DNA from: Trichoplax adhaerens
Taxonomy: Eukaryota; Placozoa; Uniplacotomia; Trichoplacea; Trichoplacidae
NCBI RefSeq assembly: GCF_000150275.1
Contig: NW_002060943.1
Coordinates: 6,502,299-6,566,298 of the forward strand
DNA: 64,000 nucleotides
Reading direction: 5' to 3'
Part shown: positions 44,079 to 55,457 of the stretch, piece after piece
Layout of the letters: the number at the start of each line of letters is the position of its first letter
How positions within the stretch are numbered: the stretch's first letter is position 1
Translations under genes and position numbers: made by a program
Notes under the pieces: model-generated
Seen by the model: only the letters and a program-made list of their open reading frames with translations
The model's database searches: none
Told to the model about the DNA's origin: nothing

Positions 44079-45520
44079 CAGTGTACTGTACTGTAGATTG
44101 ATTTCTTAGTACACTACAGTACTGTACATTGTACTGTAGATTGCTTGACGGAATTTTACTCTCATCAGTCTCATGTACTGTACTGTAATACACAGTGAAT
44201 TTAAGACATGTACAGTACTGTACTGTAGAACTCCCTACCTATGGTCAAACGACTCAAATCACTGGCTTGACACCGACGCTCGGACACTGTGACATTCCGG
44301 TGAATCCGTACAGTGCTGTAGACCTGAGAAAGGTTCGGTTCAATACCTTTATGATCTACTGTACAGTACATCTACACTGTATGAGTGAAGTACCGTACTG
44401 TACTGTACTGTACAGTACAGATTGCTTGACAGAATTTTACTCTCGTGTACTGTACTGTACACTGTACACTGTACGGTACAGTGCAGAACAGTGCGCAGGT
44501 GTCTGTACGCCAGTACTGTACTGTACTGTACGTCAGCACTCGGCCACTTGTCACTGATAATGTACTGTACACAGTACTGTAGTACTGTGCAGAAGGTCAG
44601 GGACTTGGAAGACAAATACTGTACAGTACGTAAATTTTGTGCACGAATTCTCGTAATTTAACTCTTCCTCTATCGATTGACTCGTATTTTATTAAAAATC
44701 GACAGAAATTTCATTGTTTTATTTTCAAAGTTTATCGGGAAAATGGACTGGGATAAACTGTACAGTGTACACTCACTCACTCGCATTCACTACAGTGATA
44801 TAGTGCAATAGAATGAGAAAATCAAGAACGTCAAAATGCCGTATAAGAGTCGTATATCCATGTTGATCCTGCTGTTTTTCCTCCATTTTTATACAACTGC
44901 AGTACAAGTGGATTTTAACTAGGGTTCAACTGCAGTGCTAATTTCAATGATAAAGTAGGATAAGAGGAAAGAATTTCACTGTCATAATCCTCACAGTACG
45001 TCAGTACGTCAGGCTGTCGTCAGCACTCGGTCATGGCGGCACTGGTACTAATAAGTGTACAGTATACTGTACAGTACTGTAGTGTGCTAATCAACATTAA
45101 TCAAATATAGCCATTTTACTGTATATCCAATCCTACAGTAAATCATACTATCTGTTATTCGGGCAAATCTGTCAGTCGGACGCATCGGATGCCCTCAGTG
45201 TAAGGCGGACTAATTAATTTCCTCTAGTGTCAATGTGAAAGTGCTGATACAAAATGAAGATCTCTTCGGCGGTGTACTAGTACTACACGTACAGTACCGT
45301 CCATTTAGTCATGGACAACTCAATTAGATTAAGTAGTTCATCATTTCAGTGTACAACTACACTGTACTGTACACTTCCTTCCTCGACAATTAAGCACATA
45401 AGAGAAACGTCGTGGAGGTAAAAAGAAAAAAAAAAAGCCATATTAAAACGAAGCCTTTTCTTTTACAGTACAATAGTACAGTATACAGTACTGTACAGCA
45501 TATACTGTACACTGTACTAG
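43970..45520. repeat. TACTG/CAGTA pentamer tracts, dispersed and mutually inverted
   Basis: Runs such as tactgtactgtactgta and its reverse complement tacagtacagtacagta occur many times, densest at 44085-44115, 44165-44230, 44340-44620, 45055-45085 and 45470-45520. Because the runs occur in both orientations, any transcript would fold back on itself. Isolated short copies continue to about 48260 (for example in AP2S1 intron 1 near 46271). Confidence 0.85.
44208..44325. repeat. Third copy of the inverted-repeat arm, direct to the right arm
   Basis: After gtacagtactgtactgtag this stretch repeats aactccctacctatggtc, then atcactggcttgacaccg and acgctcggacactg, and ends in cagtgctgtag. It matches the right arm at 43978-44078 in the same orientation, and it is closer than that copy to the reverse complement of the left arm at some sites. 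Confidence 0.88.
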
Positions 45521-45602
45521 AAGTGCGATTTACATCTGCGCAGTAGACAAACTGCAATCGTGTAATCGGGCGTTCAAGGCAAGAAAGGCAGAGCAAGGCA
45601 GC

Positions 45603-47435
45603 ATGGTATGATTAAATTAAAAAGTTGTTCATCTTTTTTGATTCATTTTTTCCCTTCCTTTGCAACAAATTGATACCAGTTATAATGATAATACTCTTGA
45701 GTTTAGTGATTACCTATTTAGAGAAATGATACGACTCTATAAAGTGGTCAAATAAATCATGTTGTTCATGTCGGAGCGTTTGTCGATCCGATCACGCCTT
45801 GTTGAAGGTGCGCGGTACTGCATACTGTACGGTACTTCAAACTGGCAGTAAAGTATTCGAGTTAGTCCAGTGGACGAATATCGACTATCTACGTTATCGA
45901 CTACCAGCAGCCATCTTTATCGTATTACTATAATCCTACAAGGATTATGGAATCACAGCGATTAGCTACTTTTGCAAGAAGATCATTGCTTTCGATCTCT
46001 GTACTTATTAAAAAGAGTGCAATGACTTAAAATGATATCCAAGTTCATGGCGCTCGCTGTTAGAACTGTATAGCGTGATATTTGAGTCCTTTCTTGGCTA
46101 GCACGCCAAGCTCAGGCTATTATTGGGAAATGTTACTTGTTTCCTCTATGTTTACAACGATCTTCCGAAATACTATCTGGACTTGATGTTTAAATAACGT
46201 TCACTTAGTGTTTTTAACAACCTTTAATATGTTCTTAAACTCTATTTTCGATGGAAGAAAGTCGACAACGACTGTACAGTATATTCCAACATCAAAGTCC
46301 TACATGATTTGTTCCATAAACGTTATCCTAACCTTTGACTATTGGTCTTGTAGATTCGTTTCATCTTTATCCAGAATCGTGCTGGTAAAACACGTTTAGC
46401 AAAATGGTATATGCATTTCGAAGATGAAGAAAAGCAAAAGTTAATAGAAGAAGTACATGCTCTTGTAACTGTCCGAGATGCTAAACATACCAACTTTGTT
46501 GAGGTAATTCAATACGATCTCAGAGATGAAATTACTTGAATTACCTACATGTAGAATGTTGTATAAGATACCGGAAAATCACAACCTATCTCAAATTGGT
46601 TTAAAATTCCTCTAATGATATATGGATATCGATTGTATGTTTACAGTTTCGTAATTACAAGATCGTATACCGACGCTATGCTGGGCTCTACTTTTGCTTA
46701 TGCGTGGACATCGCGGATAATAGCTTAGCATACTTAGAAGCTATACATAACTTTGTTGAGGTAAGGATAGCACTTAGACACAATGTTACAATTTAAATTA
46801 TCAGATCTTACCTATGCAGTAGATACATATTACTCGTTTTTCGAATCTGTTTGTATTTCTAACTTCTAATGTTGTCATACAGTCCTAAGATAGTTAAATC
46901 GAAATCCATAGTGACTCTTTTATGCTTTTGGCCTATTCAATAGCTATGTTTCTTCAATCCTGTTAGGTATTAAACGAATATTTCCACAATGTTTGCGAAT
47001 TGGATTTAGTGTTCAACTTCTATAAGGTAAGATAAAGTTTTCTACTAGCTATTGTCAGTGTATAGAGAATAATCTTCATTGTATCTCCTATTGTAACTAA
47101 TTACTGTAGATGTTGTTGTGAGCCTACAAAATTTGGTGTAATCAACATGCCTCTAGTATTGATAATGATACACTTTATTATACTTACAAGGGCTTTTTAT
47201 ACCAACTATTGATTAGGTCGAATAGCAAAGTTGTTATTGACCTAATTTTGTAGATATCAGCTGATAGTATTCAGTTATAATCTTGTTTGTCTGCTTAATT
47301 TAAAGATTTTTTAAATTGTTTATTTTCATTCAGGTCTACACAGTTGTTGATGAAATGTTTTTAGCTGGCGAAATTCGTGAAACTAGTCAAAGCAAAGTAT
47401 TAAAACAGTTGCTGACGTTACAAACATACGACTAA
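45603..47435 (+). CDS. AP2S1: AP-2 clathrin adaptor complex subunit sigma
   Basis: The small sigma2 chain of the AP-2 complex, which links cargo to clathrin at the plasma membrane and helps bind dileucine sorting signals. Exons: 45603-45605, 46354-46503, 46647-46760, 46967-47026, 47334-47435, all phase 0, giving 142 aa, the same as human. The protein is nearly identical to mammalian sigma2: [80 protein letters not shown]. The first large exon begins with Ile, not Met. I place the start in an ATG-only exon at 45603-45605, where ATG is followed directly by the donor GTATGA and has A at -3. That start is inferred; the rest is certain. Short TACTG-type repeats lie in and before intron 1. The gene is tail to tail with FOXRED1. 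Confidence 0.95.
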
Positions 47436-49167
47436 ATTTAAAAGCCACACCAAACTCATTACATTAAAGATCTTGTAATAGTTATGTGACAAGTAAATTG
47501 GAAATAGAATTGCCTAAATTATGGATTACCGTCATTTACACACGTAGTTTGATATAATCCTTAGAGTTATAAGAGACACTTGTAAGTTACCAAGTTCATG
47601 GTAAATTTCCTATATGAATGTATTTTAATCCTAAGTAATAAGTATAAATAAGAATGGTTCGGCCATGGACTTCTCACTAACTACAACTCTATGTACCATA
47701 GTCTGTAATACTGTAGTAGTATGACCCAATAATTAATTAAAAATGTAATTATAAAGTTAGCTAGTTTAGTTTTGTACTTATTCATATAAACGATTACCTA
47801 TCAACTTTTATGATAAAATTTGCTCTTCTGATGTATTTGATGATTATGATATTGTATTGATTGTTAGTAAATGAAATTTTAGAGACTAGCGTCGATGTTG
47901 TAGTTCTGTATTATCGCTAAAAATAAAAGTTTATATAAAATTTTATCAAATTTTATCCAAAGTGGTAGCCTGCAATTCATACTGTATACAGATGTAGTAA
48001 TACAACTTTGCAAGATCAATGATAGCTACAATAATACTGCAATTGCTCTATAAACGAGGTGTAACTTGATTTTCAAGGCGTACTTTTCAGCAATCTTAAG
48101 AGGCTGACTATGTTTGAGCCTTCTAGTCAGGTTTCGTTATCTTATAGATTCAGTTAATTCATCCTGCACTCGTGCGACTACTAATAAGATTAAGCTTAAC
48201 AGTTAGTTAGGTGAAGAACAACCTTTCTGTGCAGTTTCTGACTGCACTGTACATTCACTGTACGTAAAACATTTGATGATCAAAATTGTGAATTCTGATA
48301 GCTAGTATTTGTTATAAACATAGTATAATGTTGGTGCCACTTAGCGTAGACTTTTTTAGATTTATGTCAGTCTTAGGCAGCCATCCCCCGATTGGATATA
48401 ATTCAATGACTCGTTTGTCAAATTCCAACTTTAATCTTTTTGAGAGCAATCTGAAGAGTAGTAAAGTCACATGATGTAGTAAGCTCAAGGAATAGTGAAA
48501 CTACAATTCTATAAATAGTTTTCAAACCTGATGGCCAGCTCTCAAGGAAATCGATGAGCAATGAATGGACTTCAGCCCTTTAGAGCACAATATGGTAACT
48601 CAAAGCTCGAGTTGTTAAAATAAAGCAAATCTACAATATAAGGAATAGTCCAAGAATACCATTTCATTATACCAGCCGCAACCTACAAATATTCTCTTAG
48701 GTTAAACAGACTGTTCGACGTCACATAGCCTTTACAACAAACTGTTACCATACCTTCAAAATCCACAAGTACTGTAATCAGCTGAAATCACTACGTCATG
48801 TCTTCAAACATATATAAATAACTATATTAATATCGATACCAACACCACCCTTGCTACAACCCCCTTCAAAAAAATTATATTCCGTTAAAAACTATCGCCA
48901 CGGAGTTTTCGTTCATAAATCTCTGATATAACAAAGTTATAAAAGGCTTACGAAGGATAACAGATAATTTTATTTCATATCTTAAAATTGTGTCAGAAAC
49001 TTACAAGCTCGCTTACAATTCTTTCTCTGCTAATGCTATTAATTTAGAGTTAGATGATATGTAGCATTTTTTGATTTTAATTTTTAGTAAATACTGATCA
49101 TAAGCGTAATACCTGATAACGAAAAAGAGTAAAACTTTATTATTTGTAGACATTAAAGTAAATTAGT
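47436..49167. other. Tail-to-tail intergenic region between AP2S1 and FOXRED1
   Basis: No exon seen. For AP2S1, ATTAAA shortly after the stop (near 47463) and AATAAA near 47932 are possible poly(A) signals. For FOXRED1, an AATAAA on the minus strand (49137-49142) lies about 30 nt after its stop. Two TACTG-like words (near 48242-48262) are echoes of the 44-kb repeat. Confidence 0.55.
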
Positions 49168-51998
49168 TTAAATTACATTCGTTTCATTCAATGGTGAATT
49201 CTTTAGAATTCTATCAAATCCGAGTCTCGTTAGGTCTATGGAAGTAAATTTTCCATCTATAATTAATTCGCTAATGGCACGTCCAGCGGCAGGGCTTTGT
49301 TGAATACCATGGCCACTAAATCCGTTGATAAAGTAGAAATTTTGCAATACAGGATGAGCACCAATAATAGCGTTCTGGTCTACAGTGTTGTAATCGTAGA
49401 AACCACCCCAACCACCAACAATCTAAGCATGAATTTGGAAAGTGAACAAACGAAAATAGCTTTTCAAACTTCTTAAAGAATTACTCTAATTTTCGTACAA
49501 TTTATTAAATCATATAGTTATCTACGGTATTTACGTATGCAAGAGTCGAACCTTAAGAGATTCAAATGCTGGTACGCGTTGAGCAAGGAATTCCCACAGT
49601 TCATCGTAGAAATACTCGAAATCGCAGTCCAAATTATCGCATTTCGGCTCTTGCTCCTAACATCAAAGTAAAAAGTAAGTATTACAGAAATACTATTTGA
49701 GTTTAAGCTGCCCATTTATACTGTACAAAATTATTTATAATTTAGTGTAAAAACTATTATCTGGAATTCAATGCCGAGCACACGCTCATTAAAATTAGAA
49801 TGCCGTATGTAAGTAAAGTTCTGTGCCGGCACATTACAGCTAGTCAACGTGATAGATTAAAATACTGTCGATAACTTACAGCGCTTGGACTACGTCCACA
49901 TATATAGTAGCCAGAACATTCACGCCGGAAATATGTGCCAGATGAATCAACAGTAACTGCGGGCGTTGACTTTGGTCCAGTAGGACAATCATAAACGTAC
50001 ACGTACCTTTTGGCTGGCTGAACTGGCAAAGATACAGACATTAATCCATCTTTCTCACTTCCGATACCAGCCATTGAAGCAATGTGGCCAGCCCATGGGC
50101 CACAAGCATTAACTAAGTAACGACATTTTATTGATTCTTTGTGATTGTCTTCGTTCATTTTCACCTATCATGTTCATGTGAATATTTAAAATTTTAAGAT
50201 TAGAAAAAGCAGATATATTTTTCTCAAATCAAAGCTCAATAAAAAGTATGCAACACCAGTACATAAAGCAGTGGATAAATAAATTTAAATATACGAGCAT
50301 ATCAATTATGCGTACTACAGTTTGAAAACAGCAAAGGATGTCACGTAAACATTCAATCACCTCGATTCCTGCAATTTCCTTCTGGTTTCGCATGATATCA
50401 ACAACTTCTCCATTCAAATATCGAACTGACATTGCCACAACTTTTTTTCTCATGCATTGTAAAAATGAATAGGGATCAAAAGAACCTTCATTTTCGAGAC
50501 CTAGATACGAAACAAAAGGGCAAATTTAATTCTATTATGCTTATAGATATTTGACTATTTATTCGACAAGTTTACTCCGTAGTGGCAATCGATTATATAT
50601 TTTCATAGTTAGTTTTGCATGCAGGATTAACAACTTAAAGGAAGGCTCGTAAATGAAAGTTTATTACCTAGAGAAGCAATAGCAATACCATCCGTATTTA
50701 TCCATGGAAATATTTGCGATAATTCCTTTTTGGATAATAGTTTGACTGCAGCTCCCATGGAACTGTTGATACCGAAATATGAATAGTAGATCATCGTTAA
50801 GTTATAATTAAAAGAAACACAATTGTAATTATACGTACATAAGAAAATTGTGAACAATTAAAAGTGTTGAAAAATTTCAATAATTATATTGGCTTAGTAT
50901 CTAATATGACTCGCTTGGAGTATTCTACAAATTGGATAATAAAATTTCTAAATAAGAAACTGATTCGAATGTTTCTCTTAATTGTAATTTCGTTCAATAA
51001 AACATATAGTTGGACATGAACTAACTGCTCAACAATTAAAATGAAAGTTGATTTGACTAATCTTGTATACTACATGGCCAATTTCACGTATAAGCCTATT
51101 ATGGAATTATGATAGAAAATCACTTTACCGTTGAACATCATAGTTTTCACGCAATAATTTCTCTCGATTCTCATCAACGAGATAGACGTAAGGGGCGTTA
51201 CGAAATTGGATATCAAGATCATCATCGTCTTCCACTTTCAGATATTGATTACATTTCGAAATAAAATCGTAACCAAATTTGGACATCATTATATTTTCAG
51301 GAACGGAAAATTGCTGGCGTATCGAGCCACAAGAAAGTGGTGTAGAGGCCTTTTCATACTATTACAAGATAGCATTTAAAATTGGAGAGTCAGACTTGTC
51401 AATACAACATTTGGATCGCGTGACGATTGCACTTACATAAATCATGCACTAAATGAACTGATTATAATAGTTCGTGTTCATCGATCATAAAGTACTTGCA
51501 TGCAGTAAGAAATTGAGAAACCGTATTGGTTAAGAGAAACTTCTCAATTCACTTTGCCTCACGTTAAACTTGGTAACTTCAATCCCTGTACTCGTATAAG
51601 TCTAGTAGCACAGTTATAAAAAAATGCTATCAATTGCTAACTACTTAGTGTAAGCCATGAACGGTTATCGATACTTTACGAACATTGGGAGTAATTAAGT
51701 TACGGTCCATCCCGGGAATCGATCATACCCCGGAACATTTAGACATGTCTAATCTACAGTAGATGATGATTCATCGATACTATCATATATGTACCTTATT
51801 ATCTCTCTCGATAACACATATCTTGGTTGGATCGATACGCTTGGCTAAAAAGTATGCTGTTGTCAAGCCCATAATACCACCACCAGCGATGACAACATCG
51901 AATTGGTCAGAAGGTAAAGATGACAGATGCTTTCCCCATCTTGCCAACATCGACTTGTTTAAGGATTTTATGGATGAATGTAGCAGACGACTAGCCAT
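49168..51998 (-). CDS. FOXRED1: FAD-dependent oxidoreductase FOXRED1, mitochondrial
   Basis: A flavoprotein of the DAO/sarcosine dehydrogenase fold, known in human as an assembly factor for respiratory complex I. Exons on the minus strand: 51795-51998, 51129-51358, 50668-50762, 50361-50500, 49880-50164, 49552-49656, 49168-49422. All phases agree and give 437 aa (human 486, with a longer N-terminus). The dinucleotide-binding motif is VVIAGGGIMGL with GxGxxG at 39-44, closed by CVIERD. Family landmarks: FPWINTDGIAIASLG, RYLVNACGPWAGHIASMAGI, PAKRYVYVYDCPTGP, SGTYFRRE, GGFYDYNTVDQNAIIGAHP and NGFSGHGIQQSPAAGRA. The first 30 residues hold many Ser/Arg/Lys and no acidic residue, as in a mitochondrial presequence. 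The start ATG has A at -3. An AATAAA follows the stop by about 30 nt. Confidence 0.96.
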
Positions 51999-54900
51999 TT
52001 TGCAGGATGATTTGGATAGCTAATGGATTTTGGACGATATCATTTCACAAAGAAATGACAAGTAGAATGCAGAATACGGTAGATCAGTTCGAATTTATCT
52101 TAGCAATTAATGAACCAATTAATTAATCAGCCCAGCAACAGTTGCAATTAGCAATTTCCGAGCTAAAAAGCAGCTGGGTGTTATGACTTTTGCGATGGAT
52201 TGCCCTTGCCACCCACCACTTAATCGTCCAATGTCTAGTGTCCAACCTCTAATACAAATTGATATAATTTCCAGTTCCCGTTGAGCTAGGTTATAATTCA
52301 TTAACAGTTGGCAACGATATCGTATGGCAACAGTAGAGATGTTTACACTATTACGATTATATAAATAGACTATAATAAATATACTGTATCATGTAGGCAA
52401 CGCTAATGCTGAAGTGTGAGGAGGTCCAAAATCCAAATCGTACTCACTCGTATGTTACATCGTAAACATGACTTTTGTCCCATACAAAATCATTGCAAAA
52501 GAATACAAGCGCCATATTCGACCTACTTGTACTGATGGTTTTGCAATATGACGAAATTATACTTGTAATGGCATCTAATAAAATGCCCATAATTATTACA
52601 AATGGAGACATAAAATTGCTTTTAGGACATAAGTACATATTGAAATTATGCTTGGATGATAAAATGAAGTTGGAGAGAATCAGCGTTGGAGGGTTAACCG
52701 GCCATTAGCCAGTAGAGACGTGCGATTGAAGTTGGAAAGTGCTGTTGTAGAAGAAAAATATTTTCAATCACAAGAGGGTAGAATATATCAAATTCCTCTC
52801 ATTGTAGATTTATACTATGCAAAGTTTAAGTCTAGAACCTGCGAAAAATTACTTTATAGTAGTCTCTACCATTCGTATACTAACGGCTTTTCACCTTAAA
52901 CGACTATTTGGAACTTTCTTAATTATAATTAGCGATCCAGCCGTAGGCGGTAGTTGCCTTATTTGACGGCCCAACCATATTCTATCTACACTGGTAACAT
53001 TAACAGCGACTGCGGCAATTCTCAATAGAAAATGGCGGGCCCTATTACCATCTAAAGAAATAGGAAAATAAATTAATTAATGCTATACAGTCAATAAATT
53101 AAGTTAAGTTAATCTTATTACAAGTAATAAATAGCACGACCCGGTAAATATGGCATACAGACAACAAAATATACCGTAAGTAAGAGATACAAACGGTTAA
53201 ATTTAATTTATGGCAGGTCTGGCGCAAAATTCTAGTCTTCAAGTGATTGTTTAGCCTGGATAAGAGTAGAAAATCCTGACGAAAAGAAAAGGCTAGAAAT
53301 TTTGCCACTGCGATTAATTTTAATTTTAATTCCTTTACCCTTTATAACAAATTGTAGCTTTGCATCATGACTATTTGATGCCTGTAACTACCCGTTCACT
53401 TTCTTAGTATTAAACAGCATTGGGCAATGAAACTTAATTAAAAAGTATAAAGTTGAACTTGTGGACTATTTCCTTTTTTTTGCTTAAAGAATGGAATTTA
53501 GGTAGTTACATATTAATTAGAATTAAAATTATTAAATTAAAAATGATTAATTCTGAGGACAACAAACATGCTGTACGACGCATCTATCAATAATTAATAT
53601 AATTAATTTACATTTCCTATTTTAATCATATTTAGCGATCCTTGATTAAAATAGCTGTTTTTCGTATTGCCTTAGCTATGTTTAAGGTATAATTGTATGC
53701 AATTAAAAGTATGTTATAGTTCTTACCCTAGCAGTCAAAATTGATTGTCGTCGAAGTAATTGTGTATGAAGGAAAATTTTTCTTCACTTTAGCAATATTA
53801 TGAATAATCGTTTACTTATAATATTAAGACACAACTCTTCTGGATATTGACGTAATACAGCAAGCTGAGCAGTAATTATGAATGAGCAGACGTAATCAAA
53901 TCAGCTAAAAATATCGCCTAAAACAGATCCAGTTACTAGTCTAGGTAACCTGATCGTTACTCACTAACGCACTCTTCCAGGCTTTTAACAGAAATGCCAA
54001 ATATTTCTTGATAGGCTATAGAGTCAACGTATATAATATACACGTAGCGCTAAAGAATCATTTTACGACCCCATTAAATCGCATTTACGCATTCACGTTA
54101 TCTGCATAGCAAGGGTGCAACTCGTTAAACTTGGAATCAATTTTAACTCTCCTTGCGGCCTTCCTATGCTTTTAAGTTGTATAAAGCAATTATATAATTA
54201 TTGGTGAGTTCCATCTTTACAAATTTACAAATTGCTAACAGCAAAGCTAGCTTTAATTAATAAACGTTTTGCTAGGAAATATCTCATAAAATACTGAATA
54301 GATCTACTCGCTTCAAGACTTTTCTGAGTTATAAGTTATATCATTCAAATACCTACATTAACCATACAAAACCAATTTAAACTATTATTATTAATACCTT
54401 CAACAACGCCAGCTTTGATTTATAAGTGTTTTTATCACATGACAGTCTTTTATAGGTACTTATGCTGTAATATACGGTATTAAGCATAGTTATTGATAGG
54501 ACCTTCTTTAGTAGCATATTAATCAGTTATTATACTGTAACGACAGTAACTATCATCTAATGGCTAGATTAGTAAGGATTGTTTAAAATGATAATATACA
54601 ACGAGTAACTGGAATAATGGCCACAATATAGCAGAGAAAGTAACACGCACAGAAGCATTGTCATAACATCAAAGCCTTGGAAAGTCCATAGGATTAGCTC
54701 TTACATTAACGGTCATAAGTGATTGGCTTCTTTATTTTTACATAGAAATGAATTTTATAATCTCTTGTTCTGCGACAATAATGCTGAATTTGACAACCGG
54801 TCAGGCACATCCAATTTACTACCATTGTTACTAACGATAACGAAAGAGATTTTAACCTAAACAAATCTTTACCTTCAACAATTCATTGCACACATTTGCT

Positions 54901-55457
54901 TCACTCAATATCGTACAAATTTATTGCTAACAACAAAATGGCCAACATGAGATGGTTGCAAGCAAGTAGGGAAGATAAATTATCATTATTACAAGTCAGC
55001 ATTAAATTAGATTTCCATTTTATTCCATAATCATTTTATGTACTTGAATAATAATATAATTTATGGCTAAAATTTCAATTAGCAGGTATATGGTTAATAC
55101 TGGAATTACCAATACTTCATGATTTCTTCTTATTTCATTAGTTCATAATACGCTTGTAAATAAAATACATCAGCTAGCTATAACCTGACATAGTTTATAG
55201 CAATAATATTACAACCTATGGAAGATACCTGCTTTTTATATCAAATCTACAATGTTTACTTACTGTTATAAAAATATGTTCTAGCATGTTTATTAATCTT
55301 GGAAAGGGATTATTGAGATTAAAAATATCATAAACTTAAAAATGACATAGTGATTTTAAATTGTTTCTCACTCTTTATTACTGGTAAGTACCCAAATGAA
55401 TTGTATTTCTTTACTAGCATCACTTTGACTATATAGTGCATTTATTATAGCACCTTC
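51999..55457. other. Intergenic region between FOXRED1 and the SLCO gene
   Basis: No exon I can support. The part nearest FOXRED1 (51999 to about 53060) has higher GC than the rest and several open frames of 49-77 codons on either strand (for example 52475-52708 + and 52817-52966 +). None resembles a family I know. It should contain the FOXRED1 promoter. An AAAATGGCGGG word near 53027, like a YY1 site, is the only regulatory-looking element I noticed. From 53.1 to 55.4 kb the sequence is plain AT-rich DNA with an AATAAA for the SLCO gene at 55441-55446 (minus). Confidence 0.5.

Larger units (their letters stand above)
43756..45602. promoter_or_regulatory. Shared upstream region of the divergent PSMC6 and AP2S1 genes
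   Basis: PSMC6 starts leftward at 43755 and AP2S1 rightward at 45603, so both promoters should lie here if AP2S1 exon 1 is called correctly. GC content is higher than in the rest of the window. Most of the sequence is made of self-complementary TACTG/CAGTA tracts and an inverted repeat, listed separately. Several apparent ORFs rich in Y-C-T-V (for example 44195-44557 and 44349-44615) are translations of the GTACTGTAC repeat and not genes. I could not place a TATA box. Confidence 0.5.

Noticed and set aside
44195-44661. Several overlapping ORFs on both strands with Tyr-Cys-Thr-Val repeats
   Set aside because: They are translations of the TACTG/CAGTA pentamer tracts. The same pattern appears in several frames on both strands, as expected for a self-complementary repeat and not for a gene.
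51690-51740. GC-rich inverted text (cccggg...ccccgg) in FOXRED1 intron 1, considered as a tRNA arm
   Set aside because: No matching acceptor, D or anticodon arms and no proper B-box, so not a tRNA. No other tRNA was seen in the window.
51763-52023. 86-codon ORF on the plus strand opposite FOXRED1 exon 1
   Set aside because: It is the antisense shadow of a secure coding exon that carries the FAD-binding motif.
52119-52966. Several ORFs of 49-77 codons in the GC-richer stretch upstream of FOXRED1
   Set aside because: No family recognised, and overlapping frames on both strands are open at similar length. More likely promoter DNA; a small gene cannot be ruled out.
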